Part shown: in pieces, positions 45,086 to 56,834 of the stretch
Position numbering within the stretch: the first letter of the stretch is position 1
Layout of the letters: each line of letters starts with the position of its first letter
Assembly: GCA_034231615.1 (NCBI GenBank)
Contig: CM067317.1
Span: forward strand, 456,501-520,500
Reading direction: 5' to 3'
Origin: Meghimatium bilineatum
Taxonomy: Eukaryota; Mollusca; Gastropoda; Stylommatophora; Philomycidae
Length of the DNA stretch: 64,000 nt
Notes under the pieces: model-generated
The model's database searches: none
The model's input: only the letters and a program-made list of their open reading frames with translations
What the model was told of the DNA's origin: nothing
Translations under genes and position numbers: made by a program

Positions 45086-45330
45086 CTCTCAAGCACTGCA
45101 GGATTGACCAAGCTCTTGGGAAACCACACATTCTGACCGTCCAGCCTGGAAAAGTCAGATCAGAGCAGATATTAAAGATCTGAACAGGGTAGAACACTGC
45201 AGGGGATTCAAAACAGACAAAAATAAAAGGAGAGATCTGACTATTTCCCTCATCTCAAGACCTACTCCCACTCACACTGCAACAGGTCTTTCAGTGCCCA
45301 GATTGGACTCTTACGCCATCTGAGGATTCA
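45086..45330 (+). mobile_element. LINE ORF2 C-terminus with C2H2-like motif
   Basis: The plus strand encodes RPAWKSQIRADIKDLNRVEH, CRGFKTDKNKRRDLTISL and, in a shifted frame, HCNRSFSAQIGLLRHLRIHT, a half C2H2 zinc-finger pattern typical of the extreme C-terminus of some LINE ORF2 proteins. The minisatellite G array runs directly into it. Confidence 0.7.
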
Positions 45331-45690
45331 TACACAATAAAACCAAACTTGACTCTTCTTAATGCCATGCTTATCTCTGCTTGCAAAAGAGGAATATCTT
45401 CAAATCATAGCGTTACATTCTTCAACTATCATTGTGTAGAATACAAATGACTGTCCTAATTAAACTCAGCCCTGATTCTTTTCATGACTGTACCATGCAT
45501 GCCCTATAGCATTACTCACCAATGCATTATATATTTTGTTGCCTGCAACTCCTGCATGGCATGGACAGTAGCTCCATGTGTTATTTTTAGACATTCAATT
45601 TCCGGAGAAGAGTGACATACCCTTATCTGTATTATGTACTTCATTATCTTGTGCATCATGCAATTTGAACAGTTTTGAAGATTTGAACAT
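45331..45690. other. unassigned spacer
   Basis: No features recognised. Open on the minus strand but without motifs. Confidence 0.4.
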
Positions 45691-46060
45691 TTTGAACATA
45701 TCATGAGACATTCTATTGTCTCTTGTCTTTCTCCGGGTGATTTGTTATCCACTCTTACTGTTAAGCATAGGGGTGATTGGAGCTTGAGCCTGTGTTCCAA
45801 GGCCAGATGTGTTGCCTTGGCTGTGCTATGACAGTGTTTGTTCAAGATGTTTCTGATATTTTCTATCCATCTTTTTCGTGGTCTTCCTCTGGCTTCGTAC
45901 CCTGATCTCATTTGGTTATATGTCAGTAGGGATAATTTGTTGTGATGCTTTCTCATAATGTGGCAAAACAACTTGATCTGCTGTCTTTCTATATATTGTG
46001 TGCAAGGTGTTATACTTATTCTTTCCCTGATGTCTTAACTTCGTAATCTATCAAGCCCGG
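45690..46060 (-). mobile_element. LINE ORF2 C-terminal fragment
   Basis: The minus strand encodes CHIMRKHHNKLSLLTYNQMR, SGYEARGRPRKRWIENI and NILNKHCHSTAKATHLALEH ('GRPRKRW.ENI' motif). It is the same family as 19300-19560. Confidence 0.88.
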
Positions 46061-46084
46061 TGACCCCTGCAGCTTTCCTCAAAC

Positions 46085-46560
46085 ATTTCATCTCACATAT
46101 ATATATTTTTGTGCAATGTGAAGATGAGAGAGACCAGACCAGGTTTGGCACTGGTAACACAGTGTTGGTAGGAATATATAGTAAATCATTTGTCTTTGAA
46201 CTTCCATCTCGATCTTAGGATGAAGAAGTAGTGGTGACAGTTGGTATGTTACTGCATTGGCCTTTTGATATGTCATCTCTATCTCTCTGTCAAGGCTTCC
46301 ATTTTCATGAAAATAGACCGAGATATTTGAATTCTGATACTTGTTTTACTCCTATGTTGTCTATCTGTATGTTTAGTGGGCTTGGTGTTCTGCATATTTT
46401 CATAGTTTCCGCCTTTTGTGTATTGATCTTCATGTTGTATTTCTACATGTTCCAGATAGTGAGTTAACATGATTTTGTAGTTGTTCTTCGTTTTTGTATA
46501 TGAGACTCTAGTCGTCTGCAAAAAGCAGTTCATTGTTTAGTTGCTCTGAGTTATCTGGTT
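46085..46560 (-). mobile_element. LINE RT fragment
   Basis: The minus strand encodes KINTQKAETMKICRTPSP, TDNIGVKQVSEFKYLGLFS (RT motif near 'FKYLG') and MIYYIFLPTLCYQCQTWSGL. Frameshifts throughout. Related to the plus-strand fragment at 40770-41280. Confidence 0.8.
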
Positions 46561-46739
46561 CTGTGATGTTGCCCTCTGCACTTTTATTATTCTATCAGTG
46601 TGTATTGAAAAGCAAGGGTGAGAGAAATTTTAGAGACATTAATTAATATAACAGATTGATACATGTGGTGTAGTGTACGCCTACAGTTTCATCTGTAGAC
46701 TAAGTGTGGAATGAATGTTCTTTCCTTCCGTTATCTTGA

Positions 46740-46930
46740 AGATATTGTGGTCACCATCCCATTGTTTATTGTCTGTCCCCAGGTGAATGATGGTTGATCG
46801 TATTCACACTTGCCATTAAGTAAGCCTAGGGGTGGGAGCCTAAGCTGTCGTTCCACGGCCAGATATGTCAACGTGGTTGCACTTAGTCCATGTTTGTTTA
46901 AGGATATAGTTAGTATATCTGATATCATAT
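46740..46930 (-). mobile_element. LINE 3'-end coding fragment
   Basis: The minus strand encodes LTISLNKHGLSATTLTYLAV plus ERQLRLPPLGLLNGKCEYD, resembling the C-terminal end of the family at 45690 ('ATHLA..R'). The following 46935-47150 is probably its 3'UTR. Confidence 0.6.
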
Positions 46931-47149
46931 GACTATATCGGTCTATCTTGATGGTATCACCATCCCATTATTATTATGATTAGGACTATAGTCTACTATA
47001 GAACATATATATGTAGGAGTGTATGTATAATTATTATTTTTAAATTCACAACAGTTGTCAGTACGGCCTAAGGGTAATGGGGTAGGACTTGGCTTCAACT
47101 GAATTGCCGTGGTGATGATCATCATTAATGATTGTTTGCTTTGCAACAA

Positions 47150-47608
47150 ATCAATGATTAAATTTAAATTGCTGGATCAAAAATATCACAATTTCGGATG
47201 AAAACAACGTAGTCTTAAGTATGTTTTATTATGCTTAAATTTCAAAGAAAGATTTGCGAGGAAGCGAAGAAGAAACTCAAAATAAAATAGGAACTGACGC
47301 TTAAACTTGTTAAGCACTTGTTTAACAGTTAAACACTTACGCGGCATCCCTCAATGGTGTTTTCACCACGGCGTCCACTAAAACAAAAGTCACCAGCTCT
47401 AGTCCACCGTAAGATAATGTAGTGTATACCCAGTTATATACTGCCATCTTTGAAGCACTCAAATATATATTGGAAGCCGGGAGGAGACAAAAAGCTATGA
47501 TCGTTACCTCTCTTTACGGTACATGTTTCGGAAATCTATGGATGGATAATATTGTTTGGTTTGAATTGTTTGATTTGCTTTAAAATGGCGGCCACATAAT
47601 AAAATCCG
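47150..47608. other. unassigned AT-rich sequence
   Basis: No coding or repeat signal that I can name. Confidence 0.5.
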
Positions 47609-48019
47609 CAGGGTTGCCATCTCATTTCATTATAATTGTACTAGTTGCGTATCTAAAAAGCACCAGAAAGCACTAAACAGTTTTTGAAGCACTAAAAAAA
47701 GCATCAAATATTTTCTTATAATAATTACAAGAAAATACAGAATGATTTAGTAATATAAGTTAATCTAATAAATAATATTGCTCCACATTGCATAATCACA
47801 GTCAGACATCATTATGTTTTTTTCCATTTTATGTGTCTTTTCCCGATGCATTTAGTGTTGAAAACATAGTTAGTTACGAAAACACACTAGTCTCATGCCA
47901 AGAATGCACCCTCAAAAAAAAAACCCAAAAAAAAACCACCATAATATTCAAAATATGTTTCACGTTTTCACATTCTAATTTTTGACTATCCGTTAATATT
48001 AAATATATGTTTATTCAAG

Positions 48020-48400
48020 ATCTGTCAAATCACAGTCGAACAAGTCTTGTACAATTTCTGTTGCATTCTCTGGCTGTACTTGTGTATCAGATGATGATGA
48101 CTGAAAAAAACTTTTATAAGCATCTTGTAATCCATTTTTGTGTATGCCGAACATCCTTAGATTGTTTATAATCAAAACAGATTTTACCATATCTTTTCAT
48201 TCCATATTTAATAATCAGAACAACTTTCAAATTCATGATGCTCCGTCTATTCCGAATGATTGATTTTGTAACCCCCGTCTGACTAAAGGCACGTTCTACG
48301 TCATCTTTGTAAAGATGTAAATTAAGCACAAATAAAACTAAATATGCAAAACTTTGGAAAATATTTTCATCGGTTTCATAAGTTATGTGTCCACTGCATA
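48020..48400 (-). pseudogene. hAT-type transposase C-terminal remnant
   Basis: The minus strand encodes FVLNLHLYKDDVERAFSQTG, VTKSIIRNRRSIMNLKVVL and an acidic tail with DTQVQPENATEIVQDLFD near 48050. The 'VERAFSQ...IRNR....L' pattern resembles the hAT dimerisation region ('ERVFS..G.....R..L'). Short and isolated. Confidence 0.5.
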
Positions 48401-49160
48401 TGGTGATGTTGTATCAGCTGGAAATCTATGCGGGTGAAAGTATCTGCGTCATCAGTAAACATTTTATTAAGATTTTATTAAGTATAGCAAAGGCCACATA
48501 AGACTTAAGGAGGCTATGGACCAACTTAATGGCCACCTTAAGTATTATGTTCCCGACCATTTTAGCACTGTTCGTTGCTCACATGGCCGTTGCTATATAT
48601 GTCCTTATGTGGTTCAGATGCGCGTAATTTCCTTTCCCAATGTCACTTTCTCCATCGATGAGGCCTTTACATGTGAATCCCGTAATGTCATTTACGTGAT
48701 CATATGTAAACGCTGCGACAAACAGTACATTGGGAAAACCGGCTTAAGATTGAGCGAACACTTTTGTAACCATTTTCATGCCATCAAGCACAGAACATCC
48801 ACAACTGTGGCTACACACTTAAACGGCGATGGTCATCATATGGCTCTTGATATTCAGGTCAGCACCATCAGATCCTGCATCATCGATGATAGATCTAGGT
48901 ACGCTCTAGAAAATCGTATCATTTTTGAATTGGGTACACTCAAGCCCTTTAGACTAACTTCCGACCACTCTTATGTCCAGTACTGGGTTTGTGTGGTCTT
49001 TGCCTTTACTCTTTTTGTTCGTTTCGTTTCCACATATATTTACATTTTTGTATGTACTTCCTGACCTTCAGGCATCTCATTTCCATATTTCTGTTGGATA
49101 CGTTTGTTTGTAGAGATAATTTCCATTCGTCGTCTTTTGATATTCTGTGTATCTTGATAA

Positions 49161-50075
49161 ATTACAAACAAGTTAAAAATGAGAATGATAAAATGCTACA
49201 TTTATTCCATATTAATGTATGGCTCAGAAACATGGACACTAAATAAACAATTAGAAGACAAAATTGATGCCTTTGAGATGTGGGTATATAGAAGAATAGG
49301 GAGAACATCATGAAAGGAGAAGAAAACAAATAAAGAGGTGCTAAAGACATTTAATATGAAGAAAGAACTACTAAGAGAAATAAAGATCAGGCAAATAAAA
49401 TACTTTGGACACATTAAAAGACATGACACCTTATTGAAGACCTTACTTGAGGGTAACTTACACTCAAGCCTTTTGGACTCAATTCCGACCACTCTTATGT
49501 CTAGTACTGGGTTGGTGTGGTCTTTGTCTTTATTCTTTTTGTTCCGTCATTTACTCATCTTTTTGTTCGTTTCGCTTCCACATATATTTACGTTTTTATG
49601 TACTTTCTGATCTTCCGGCATATCATTTCCATATTTCCGTTGGACGTTGTGATAATTTTTTCATTCGTCGTCTTTTGATGTTTTGTTTGTGTCTTGATAA
49701 AGACCTTTTGGTTGAAACGTTGAATGTGATTTGTGTATTGTAATTTTTATGATTTCTTGTGTGCTTATTATTTCCCATCATTATCCACTAGTTTTAGATA
49801 TAGTATGTGGTGTCCCATTGAAACGGAATATAAACCTGTGTTTTACGTAAGTCTAATTGTTGTTACGTTTCACGCAGTTACCTCGTATTGATTGTCACAT
49901 GGTAAAGTCAAAGGAAAGCGAGCAAGCGGTTGGCAGAGATACAAGGGAGGAGAGTAACATTACACGATGGACAGGTTACAGTCCAGCAGAGTGCACCACC
50001 AAGACAGGAGACAAGAGATATTGGAGATACGTTGCAGCCAACCTTCGTTGCGAAGACGGCACTTAATGATGATGA
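49161..50075 (+). mobile_element. LINE family A 3' end nested in PLE A (13-bp duplication)
   Basis: A 5'-truncated LINE A starting ATTACAAACAAG, encoding an eroded copy of the SETWTLNKQLEDK region, and ending CCAACCTTCGTTGCGAAGAC plus (GAT)n. It is flanked by TGTATCTTGATAA (49148-49160 and 50076-50088). It is itself interrupted at 49457-49900. Confidence 0.92.
49457..49900 (+). mobile_element. PLE copy B 3' end nested in the LINE A copy
   Basis: It starts ACACTCAAGCCTTTTGGACT-like sequence and runs parallel to PLE A 48935-49160 (CCACTCTTATGTC, TTTTTGTTCGTTTCG, ATTCGTCGTCTTTTGAT), then TTGATAAAGACCTTTTGGTT. It is bounded by GGTAA (49452-49456 and 49901-49905). The LINE sequence resumes at 49906. 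Confidence 0.85.
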
Positions 50076-50339
50076 TGTATCTTGATAAAGACCTTTTGGT
50101 TGAAACATTGGATATGTTTTGTGAATACTAATTCGTATGTTTTCTTGTGTGCACATCATTACCTACTAGTTTTAGTTATAGTCCTATGTGTCTGAGTGAA
50201 GCGATTATAATATAAATTGTGTTTACGTAAGTACAATTGAAAACGTTAGAAAAGCACCAAAATGGCAATCCTGAAATTGGGATCACATATGACGATACCA
50301 CTCATCATTTTGAAAAGAACCTGTTCCGAAGACAAAAGA

Positions 50340-50690
50340 TATGTGTCACTTCAGGAAAAGAAGAGACAGTTAAGCTGGCAAAAGAATGAGTAACACTGGA
50401 ACATAAAGACGAAGAAATCACTAACAAAGAAAAAAGGAGTAAGAAAAAAGTACCTGAAAACAACACTAGGAGGAAAAAAGATAAAGTAAACAATGACACC
50501 AATCTGATGAAAACAATATCATGCAAAGAATACATAAACACAACAAAAGATTAAATAGTTCAGCCACATAATCAGAATGTAGCTAGATATATAAGAATGG
50601 AACCAGATCGCATTCCATTGGTAACCTTCATTGATCTGGAAGGAGAAACAGTGGAAGACCCAGATGAAGTTGAATAGATGACATCATAGA
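50340..50690 (+). mobile_element. LINE 3' coding fragment
   Basis: The plus strand encodes in shifting frames FSHIIRM and YIRMEPDRIPLVTF followed by a decayed glycine/arginine segment, corresponding to the 'FGHIIRM....P' and 'G.RGRPR.RW' region of LINE ORF2. Eroded. Confidence 0.55.
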
Positions 50691-50719
50691 AATCAATCAA
50701 TCAATAAACCCATAACCCT

Positions 50720-51637
50720 TCAGGGTCGTAGGGGTACCACATTGGATGCATCAGCACACAGAGTCCTCCAGCGAATTCTATCGTCAGCGATGCGGATGAG
50801 TGTGGAAATATCTAGCCCTGTCCATTCCTTGATGTTGTCTGTCCATGTCTTTATTTGTCCTCCTCTGCTTCTTCCACCCTCCACAGTTCCCTGCAGTATT
50901 GTTTTTGACAAGGAATCGTGCCTGCATACATGTCCGAACCATGCTAGTTTTCGTCGTTTCACTATTGAAAGCAATGGCTCCTGGACACCTGCACACATCT
51001 CTACTTTATTTCTTACGTACACATTGGTCTTATGTTCCCTATAGGAAATTCGTAGAATTCTTCTGTAGCATTTATACTCGAAAGCCTGTAATCTTCTCTC
51101 CATGTCCGCAGTGAGTGTCCAACTCTCACAACCATACAACACAACAGAAAGCACCAGCGACCTATACAGTTTGATTTTCACTCCAACACTGATGTTGCTT
51201 TTCCAAATCACAGTTAGCCTTGACAATGACGCTAAAGCCATCTCCAGCCTTATTTTTAGTTCTGCTTTGCATTTACCATCGCTGCATATACTGGATCCGA
51301 GGTATTTGAAGGTATTCACCTCTTCAAGCTTGTGTCCATTCATCATGATATTAGTCTGGTTTTCGGTGTCTCTGCTGTTTACCAAGATTTTGCTCTTATC
51401 TGAATTGATTTCCATTCCGTACTTGCTGGTAACTTTTTCTAACTTTGATGTTAATTCTTGCAATGATTGTTCTGACCCAGCTATAAGATCAATATCATCA
51501 GCGAAACGCAAGTTGCAAATAGGGCGACCTCCGATCGATATAGACGTGTTGTAGTCATGCAATGTTTCTTGTATGATGTGCTCTACGTATATGTTAAAAA
51601 GTACTGGGGACATTATGCATCCCTGTCGAACTCCCAC
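50720..51637 (-). mobile_element. LINE reverse transcriptase ORF (305 codons, uninterrupted)
   Basis: The longest intact retroelement ORF in the window. On the minus strand it begins GVRQGCIMSPVLFNIYVEHI (RT motif B), then ICNLRFADDIDLIAGSEQSL (catalytic FADD), NTFKYLGSSICSDGKCKAEL, SLVLSVVLYGCESWTLTADM, RRLQAFEYKCYRRILRISYR, RKLAWFGHVCRHDSLSKTIL, EGGRSRGGQIKTWTDNIKEW and TLCADASNVVPLRP at the end. All C-terminal landmarks of a non-LTR ORF2 are present and in frame; the endonuclease and RT motif A are missing because the element is 5'-truncated at 51637 against another LINE. Relatively young copy. Confidence 0.93.
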
Positions 51638-51639
51638 AG

Positions 51640-51990
51640 TTTAGAAATACTAGAACACCAAGGCTGCACTATGGCTGCAGCATCGCAGTTAGCGAAGGAA
51701 GGAAGACTTCGGATCCCCATGACGCCAAACGGCACACATGGATAAGATAAGACAACACAAAAGAAAATTACCTCTATCTTGATAGAGCTGGGAAAGTTAT
51801 CATTTTCCATATGAGAACAGGACACGGACACAATCGACTAAACAGCCACTTAAATGGACTAAGACTGGTTCAATCACCTCTGTGTCATGTGGACAGGCAT
51901 CACAAACAGCGGAACATATCCTGCCAGACTGCATTAAACTAAACCGGTTAAGAGAGAAACACTGGCCCACAGAGGCGGATTCTTGATTAG
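51640..51990 (+). mobile_element. LINE family B C-terminal fragment
   Basis: The plus strand encodes HQGCTMAAASQLAKEGRLRI (end of RNase H), RTGHGHNRLNSHLNGLRL and, in frame pieces, QASQTAEHILPDCIKLNRLR (zinc-knuckle-like C-terminus 'CPCG...T..H.L..C'). Confidence 0.85.
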
Positions 51991-52369
51991 AAACTAACAT
52001 CATAGCACACGGAATATTTCCATACGTGCTCTACTCTTCATTTCAGCAGCCACTCGAGTGTATGTTGACTCAAAGTCCCAGTCAGGTATTGATTACGTAA
52101 TCTTCGGTTCTTTCCAATGAGAGTACATTTTCTTCCCATTCCTCTAATCACTTCTATTTCTGTCATTCTTTGTGTCAGTCTTGTTTTCAGTCTCATCGTC
52201 AATATTTTCATTTTGCAATGAATTGATGACTGCTTTAATTAAGTCAGCTTTATCGCTTTTCAGTAGTGCACCACCAATCGCAATATCTGCAATAAATCAG
52301 CTCTCTCGTTTCATCTGACTCCAGCGTGACCCGGACAGTATATCCATGTAATGCTCAATATAACGGCAT

Positions 52370-52650
52370 GTCATCTATTGCCCTGGTCATGCTGGGGTCA
52401 GAGGAAACGAGAGAGCCGACGTATTGGCAGGCAATGCCATGATAGACGGCACAATGCTGAGAAGAGATAACGCATATTTGATCAAGGCAGTAATAAATTC
52501 ATTTCAAGATGAAAATGATGTCAATGAGGCTGAGAACGTACGCATTCAGAGTATGTTAAAAATGGGAGCATCTAGAGGGGAAAGAAGGAAAAGTAATTAT
52601 TTTGGAAGACCCCGAAGATCAGCAATCAACATCTCACCGGGACTCTGAGT
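52370..52650 (+). mobile_element. LINE RNase H C-terminal fragment
   Basis: The plus strand encodes YCPGHAGVRGNERADVLAGN (RNase H 'HxGxxGNERAD' motif) followed by MLRRDNAYLIKAVINSFQDE. No catalytic core upstream. Confidence 0.85.
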
Positions 52651-53029
52651 CTACATACATAGAGATGTCTGCTGGTATGGAGGGTGGAGCAGTTATGAGA
52701 ATGTCCCACGTGTTGTGAAGCTAGTTTCTAATCAAATATCAATAATTATAGACCCCATCTGAGTAGAATGGGCAATGCACTAAGCCGAAAGCTGAAGTTT
52801 CCTGGGTATGAGAGAAAGCTTAGAAAATCACCGCACTGTACTTAGGAAGTAAGAGCCAATCGCTCGCAATTCGTGGGGTTCTCAAACATTTATATATATA
52901 TATGTTTTTTCAGTGCTCTCAAGATCGATCGACGATCGATGTACTGTTATTGTGTTTAATTCTTGCATATTGTCGAGAGGGATTATGTATATATATATAT
53001 ATATATATATAGTATCTCATTAACATCGT
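52651..53029. other. spacer with (AT)n tract
   Basis: Mostly unassigned. An AT dinucleotide run lies at about 52985-53012 and a GATCGATCGACGATCGATG palindromic phrase near 52925. Confidence 0.6.
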
Positions 53030-55375
53030 GCTGTCTCCGCAACGAAGGTTGGCTGCAACAGACTTTCAACATTCCCTGTCTCTTGTTTTGGTGGTAAACT
53101 CTGCTAGACTGTAACCTGTTCATCTTGTAATGTTACTCTCCCACTTGTATCTTTGCCTACCTCTTGTTCGCTTCCCTTCGACTTTACCCTCAAGTAAGGT
53201 CTTCAATAAGGTGTCATGTCTTTTAATGTGTCCAAAACATTTTATTTGCCTGATCTTTATTTCCCTTAGCAATTCTTTCTTCATATTAAGTGTTGTTTGG
53301 ACCTTTTGTCTGTTATCTTCTCTTTCCGTGATGTTCTCCCTATTCTTCTACATATCTACATCTCAAAGGCATCAATTCTGTCTTATAATTGTTTGTTTAG
53401 TGTCCATGTTTCTGAGTCATATATAATATAGAATAGGTGTAGCATTTTATAATTCTTTTTTAACTTGTTTATAATCTGTTTGGATGTTAATCTCGTATTT
53501 TCCTCATGACATTGAAAGTACCTTTAGCCATTTTTATTCTCTTTTCAACTTCTTTTTCACATCTGCCGTCATTTGTGACTATGTGTCCAAGATATTGATA
53601 CTGTTCTACTTGTTTTAGTTTCTCTCCATGTATGTTTATGTTTAGCTCTTGTTCGTCTGTGTCTTTGCTGATTATCATGTTTTTTTGTGTGTGGATATTT
53701 ATATCCAGTCCATATTTTTTACTTGATTTATTGACTTGATCTATTAGTCTTTGTAGTTCATGTTCACTTTCTGCTAAAAGAACAGTGTCATTGGCATATC
53801 TAAGGTTGTTTATTATTTTCCCATTGATCTTGAGTCCTGGCATTTCTTCTATATATTTAAAGATATTCTCTGTGTAGATATTAAATAGGCTTGGTGATAA
53901 AATGCATCCTTGTCTTACCCCTCTTCTTCTTTCTATGCACAGTGACTAGCTGTTTTCACACCTTATTGATGCAATTTGTTCCCAATATATGTTTCTAATC
54001 AGTCTATGTCTTTACTATCTATGCCTATTTCTTGAAGAAATTTAATTAAGTTTTCATGCTGGACTCTGTCAAAAGCCATGATGTAGTCTATGAACAAATA
54101 TAGATACTTTTTGGACTTCTATATATTTATCTATCACTAGCCGGATACTCAGTACAGCTTCTCTGGTTCCTTTGTTTTTCTTAAAATCGAATTGTTCTTC
54201 ACCGTGTCTATCTTGTTTTTAATTCTTTCATGTATTATCTTGAGTAGTATTTTAGTTATATGGCTCATTAGACTTATTGTTCTATATTCTGTACAGTCCA
54301 CAGCCCTGGGCTTCTTGGTATGAATATTGATTATTTCAGGTCTTTAGGTATGTGGCCTGTTTCATATATGTCATTGCAAAGTTCTGTGATAGTTTCCACG
54401 TCAAATTAATTTATAATTTTTATTATGTCTGCTGTTATGCTGTCGACATTTCTTTTAACATTTATTTGCATTTTCTACTTCTGCTTTCAGTATTGCTGGA
54501 CCATCATTGTTGTGTATTGTAGGTTTTTGTGTTCCGTTGATCGTCAAACAGTTCTGTCACATAATCTGCCCATCTTGTAATTACTTCTGTTTTATCAAAT
54601 ATTATATTTACGTTTTTATCTTTAATGCAGCATTTATAGGATTTTTAAAATTTGTTATCAGCCTTATCTCCTTATGCATTACACTTATCTTCTGTTTTTC
54701 TGACATCTCTATTTCACTGTGTTTTTGTTTCTAGCTATTGTTTGTTCCGCTGTCCTGCACACGTTACGTATCTCATTGTCTATAATTGAGAATTTTGGGG
54801 TAATTGTAGCTTTCTTTCTTTCTGAAATTATCTCTAATATTTCATCTGTCATCCATGTTTGTCTGTTTTTGGCTTTACATATTGGTAAATTTTCATTTGA
54901 TGTTTAAATACTTTTCCTTAGGCAGTCCCATTTATTATCTATTTCCTCTTCTATATTTTCCCTTCTGTATTGTTCCATGCATTTTATAATTATATATTTA
55001 TATTTATTTCTTGTATTCACAAGGTAATTTTATTGTATGTCTATTTTAGTGCTGATTTGTCTATATGTGGATCTTGATTACTTATATGTTCTATCTTTTT
55101 AAATTTAACATGTATTTTGTACAGCACTGGATAATGGTCAGAGTTGATATCCGCCCGTGGATATGTTTTAATGCTCTTGACACTATTTCTAAATCTGTTG
55201 TTGAGCATAATATAATCTATTCGCTTCCTCTTTCTGTCTCCAGGACTTTTCCATGTATATAATCTTCTATTTTCATGTTCAAAGAATGTATTACATATGA
55301 TCATGTTGTTCTCTTCACAGAACTGTATATGTCTTTCTCCTCTGTCATTTCTTGTCCTAGTCCAAACAGCAATAT
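53030..55375 (-). mobile_element. LINE family A, near full ORF2 remnant
   Basis: From 55304 on the minus strand: FFEHENRRLYTWKSPGDRKR, IDYIMLNNRFRNSVKSI and YPRADINSDHYPVLYKI (C-terminal half of the APE-type endonuclease with SDH..V), then linker, RT motifs eroded at 54250-53850, INNLRYANDTVLLAESEHEL (53810; catalytic box YAND instead of YADD) and YQYLGHIVTNDGRCEKEVEK, ending in the family 3' end (complement of CCAACCTTCGTTGCGGAGAC) at 53030. Many stops. Confidence 0.88.
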
Positions 55376-55379
55376 GTTT

Positions 55380-55640
55380 CTATAACAATAAGAAAAACAC
55401 GATTAACATATGAGACATGTACTTAGAATGAATGAAAACATACTGCCACTACAATCATTAAAATGGGTACAAGGTGAAAAAAAAAAGAAAAAGACTAAGA
55501 TATAGAGAGACTCTTCGCAGAACAACCATCAAAGAGGGCATGTCTACGGGTGTCAACACCATACAAGCATTACACACAGTAGCATCTCAGCGCTCAAACT
55601 GGACAGCTCTGTTTTCTGCACTATGTTACCGTGTTCGATA
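55380..55640 (+). mobile_element. LINE ORF2 C-terminal fragment
   Basis: The plus strand encodes MNENILPLQSLKWVQG-like sequence, RRTTIKEGMSTGVNTIQALH and TVASQRSNWTALFSALCYRV ('A.DR..W..L..ALC' ending). Frameshift near a poly-A run at 55485. Confidence 0.65.
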
Positions 55641-55871
55641 CTGAAGGAACATAGATAGAATCCAAATTGCCCTACAATATTCATATGTCTTCCTTTCTCT
55701 ATTTTACATTTATGTCTCTCATGATTATTTAGAATGTTTGTTGATTTTACATGTCTATGAATAGTTATACAGGTCAAAATATCTCCTGACAGCACGTCAG
55801 CGCAAGGCAGCGCGCCAGAATCATCCAGCGTCCATCCGTGGATGTTTTATACCGCGAGGTTTAAACAATGT

Positions 55872-56026
55872 TTTTCATCATTATCATGTGCCATCTTCGC
55901 AATGAAGGTTGGCTGCAACAGATCTCCAACATTATCTGTCTCTTGTTTTGGTGGTGCACTGTGCTAGACTGTAACGTGTTCATCTTGTGATGTTACTCTC
56001 CTACTTATATCTCTGCCAACCTCTTT
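55872..56026 (-). mobile_element. LINE family A 3'-terminal fragment
   Basis: Complement of the family A end: ATCTTCGCAATGAAGGTTGG, then CTCTTGTTTTGGTGGTGCAC. Only the last about 150 bp are present. Confidence 0.85.
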
Positions 56027-56505
56027 AGGTAGATTTTATTTTAGGAGTATAATAAATATGCTAACTACGATCTCATGCATGTGTGCGCAACTGTGGATCA
56101 TAGCACTACAACAGCTGCTCGGTAGTGCTGAAGCTGGCTATGTCACTAGGAGTGCTTTCATGATTATAGACGCTTTATTCGGTTCTAGAAAATGTCATCT
56201 GATGGCGTGTCTTGTACACAGTGGGGCTGGGGTGGACATCTGGCCGAATATATGTACCCAGGACGTGAAGGGATGGGGTGTCTACCTATGAACCCGACCG
56301 GAAAATAATTTTTTAGACATTCGCAATACTCATAGCCAATACTTATAGCCAATTCAACAGAGGGCAGAAAGACAGAAAATTTACCCACAAAAAATGACAG
56401 AAAACAAACACACTTATTTACAGAAAACACATATAAGCAGTAAATCAGATAAAGCACAGACATTGTTAATGAAAATACAGTGACATACGAAATACAGCAG
56501 ATATA
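56027..56505. other. unassigned region
   Basis: Mixed-composition sequence with no recognised family. An open plus-strand stretch (56058-56291) has no motifs. Confidence 0.45.
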
Positions 56506-56750
56506 AACACAGACATACAGAGATGTGAACACAGACATACAGAGATGTGAACACAGACATACAGAGATGTGAACACAGACATACAGAGATGTGAACACAG
56601 ACATACAGAGATGTGAACACAGACATACAGAGATGTGAACACAGACATACAGAGATGTGAACACAGACATACAGAGATGTGAACACAGACATACAGAGAT
56701 GTGAACACAGACATACAGAGATGTGAACGCAGACATACAGAGATATGAAC
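56506..56750. repeat. minisatellite H, 22-bp unit
   Basis: About 11 nearly perfect units of ACAGACATACAGAGATGTGA plus AC. All three minus-strand frames are open across it (CLCSHLCMSVFTSLYVCVHI) because 22 is not divisible by 3. Confidence 0.97.
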
Positions 56751-56834
56751 AAATGTAACAAAATGTTATCAGCGCAAAGATCTTTTATTGACACCACTTT
56801 TAATCTTTTAGGAGCATCCAAGTCATCCATATAT

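Larger units (their letters stand above)
48475..50240 (+). mobile_element. PLE copy A (GIY-YIG end), split by a LINE
   Basis: Plus-strand ORF 48516-49064 covers the PLE linker and nuclease: CSHGRCYICPYVVQ, TFSIDEAFTCESRNVIYVII, CKRCDKQYIGKTGLRLSEHF (GIY-YIG core with the YIGKTG..L...F pattern), DGHHMALDIQVSTIRS and RYALENRIIFELGTLKPF. This is the best-preserved GIY-YIG domain in the window. The 3'UTR is interrupted at 49160 and resumes at 50089 with AAGACCTTTTGGTTGAAACA. Confidence 0.9.
47609..50273. mobile_element. probable hAT-type element, invaded by a nested PLE-LINE-PLE stack
   Basis: Ends: CAGGGTTGCCAT at 47609-47620, and ATGGCAATCCTG at 50262-50273, whose inverse is CAGGATTGCCAT (11/12). 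Both ends are followed inward by an AAAAGCACCA phrase. Inside is a hAT-like transposase remnant (48020-48400). The 8-bp flanks (AAAATCCG, AAATTGGG) do not match, so the limits are provisional. Confidence 0.5.

Noticed and set aside
43410-45107. 565-codon plus-strand ORF
   Set aside because: It is entirely minisatellite G (25-bp unit); several frames stay open for the same reason and there is no non-repetitive coding sequence.
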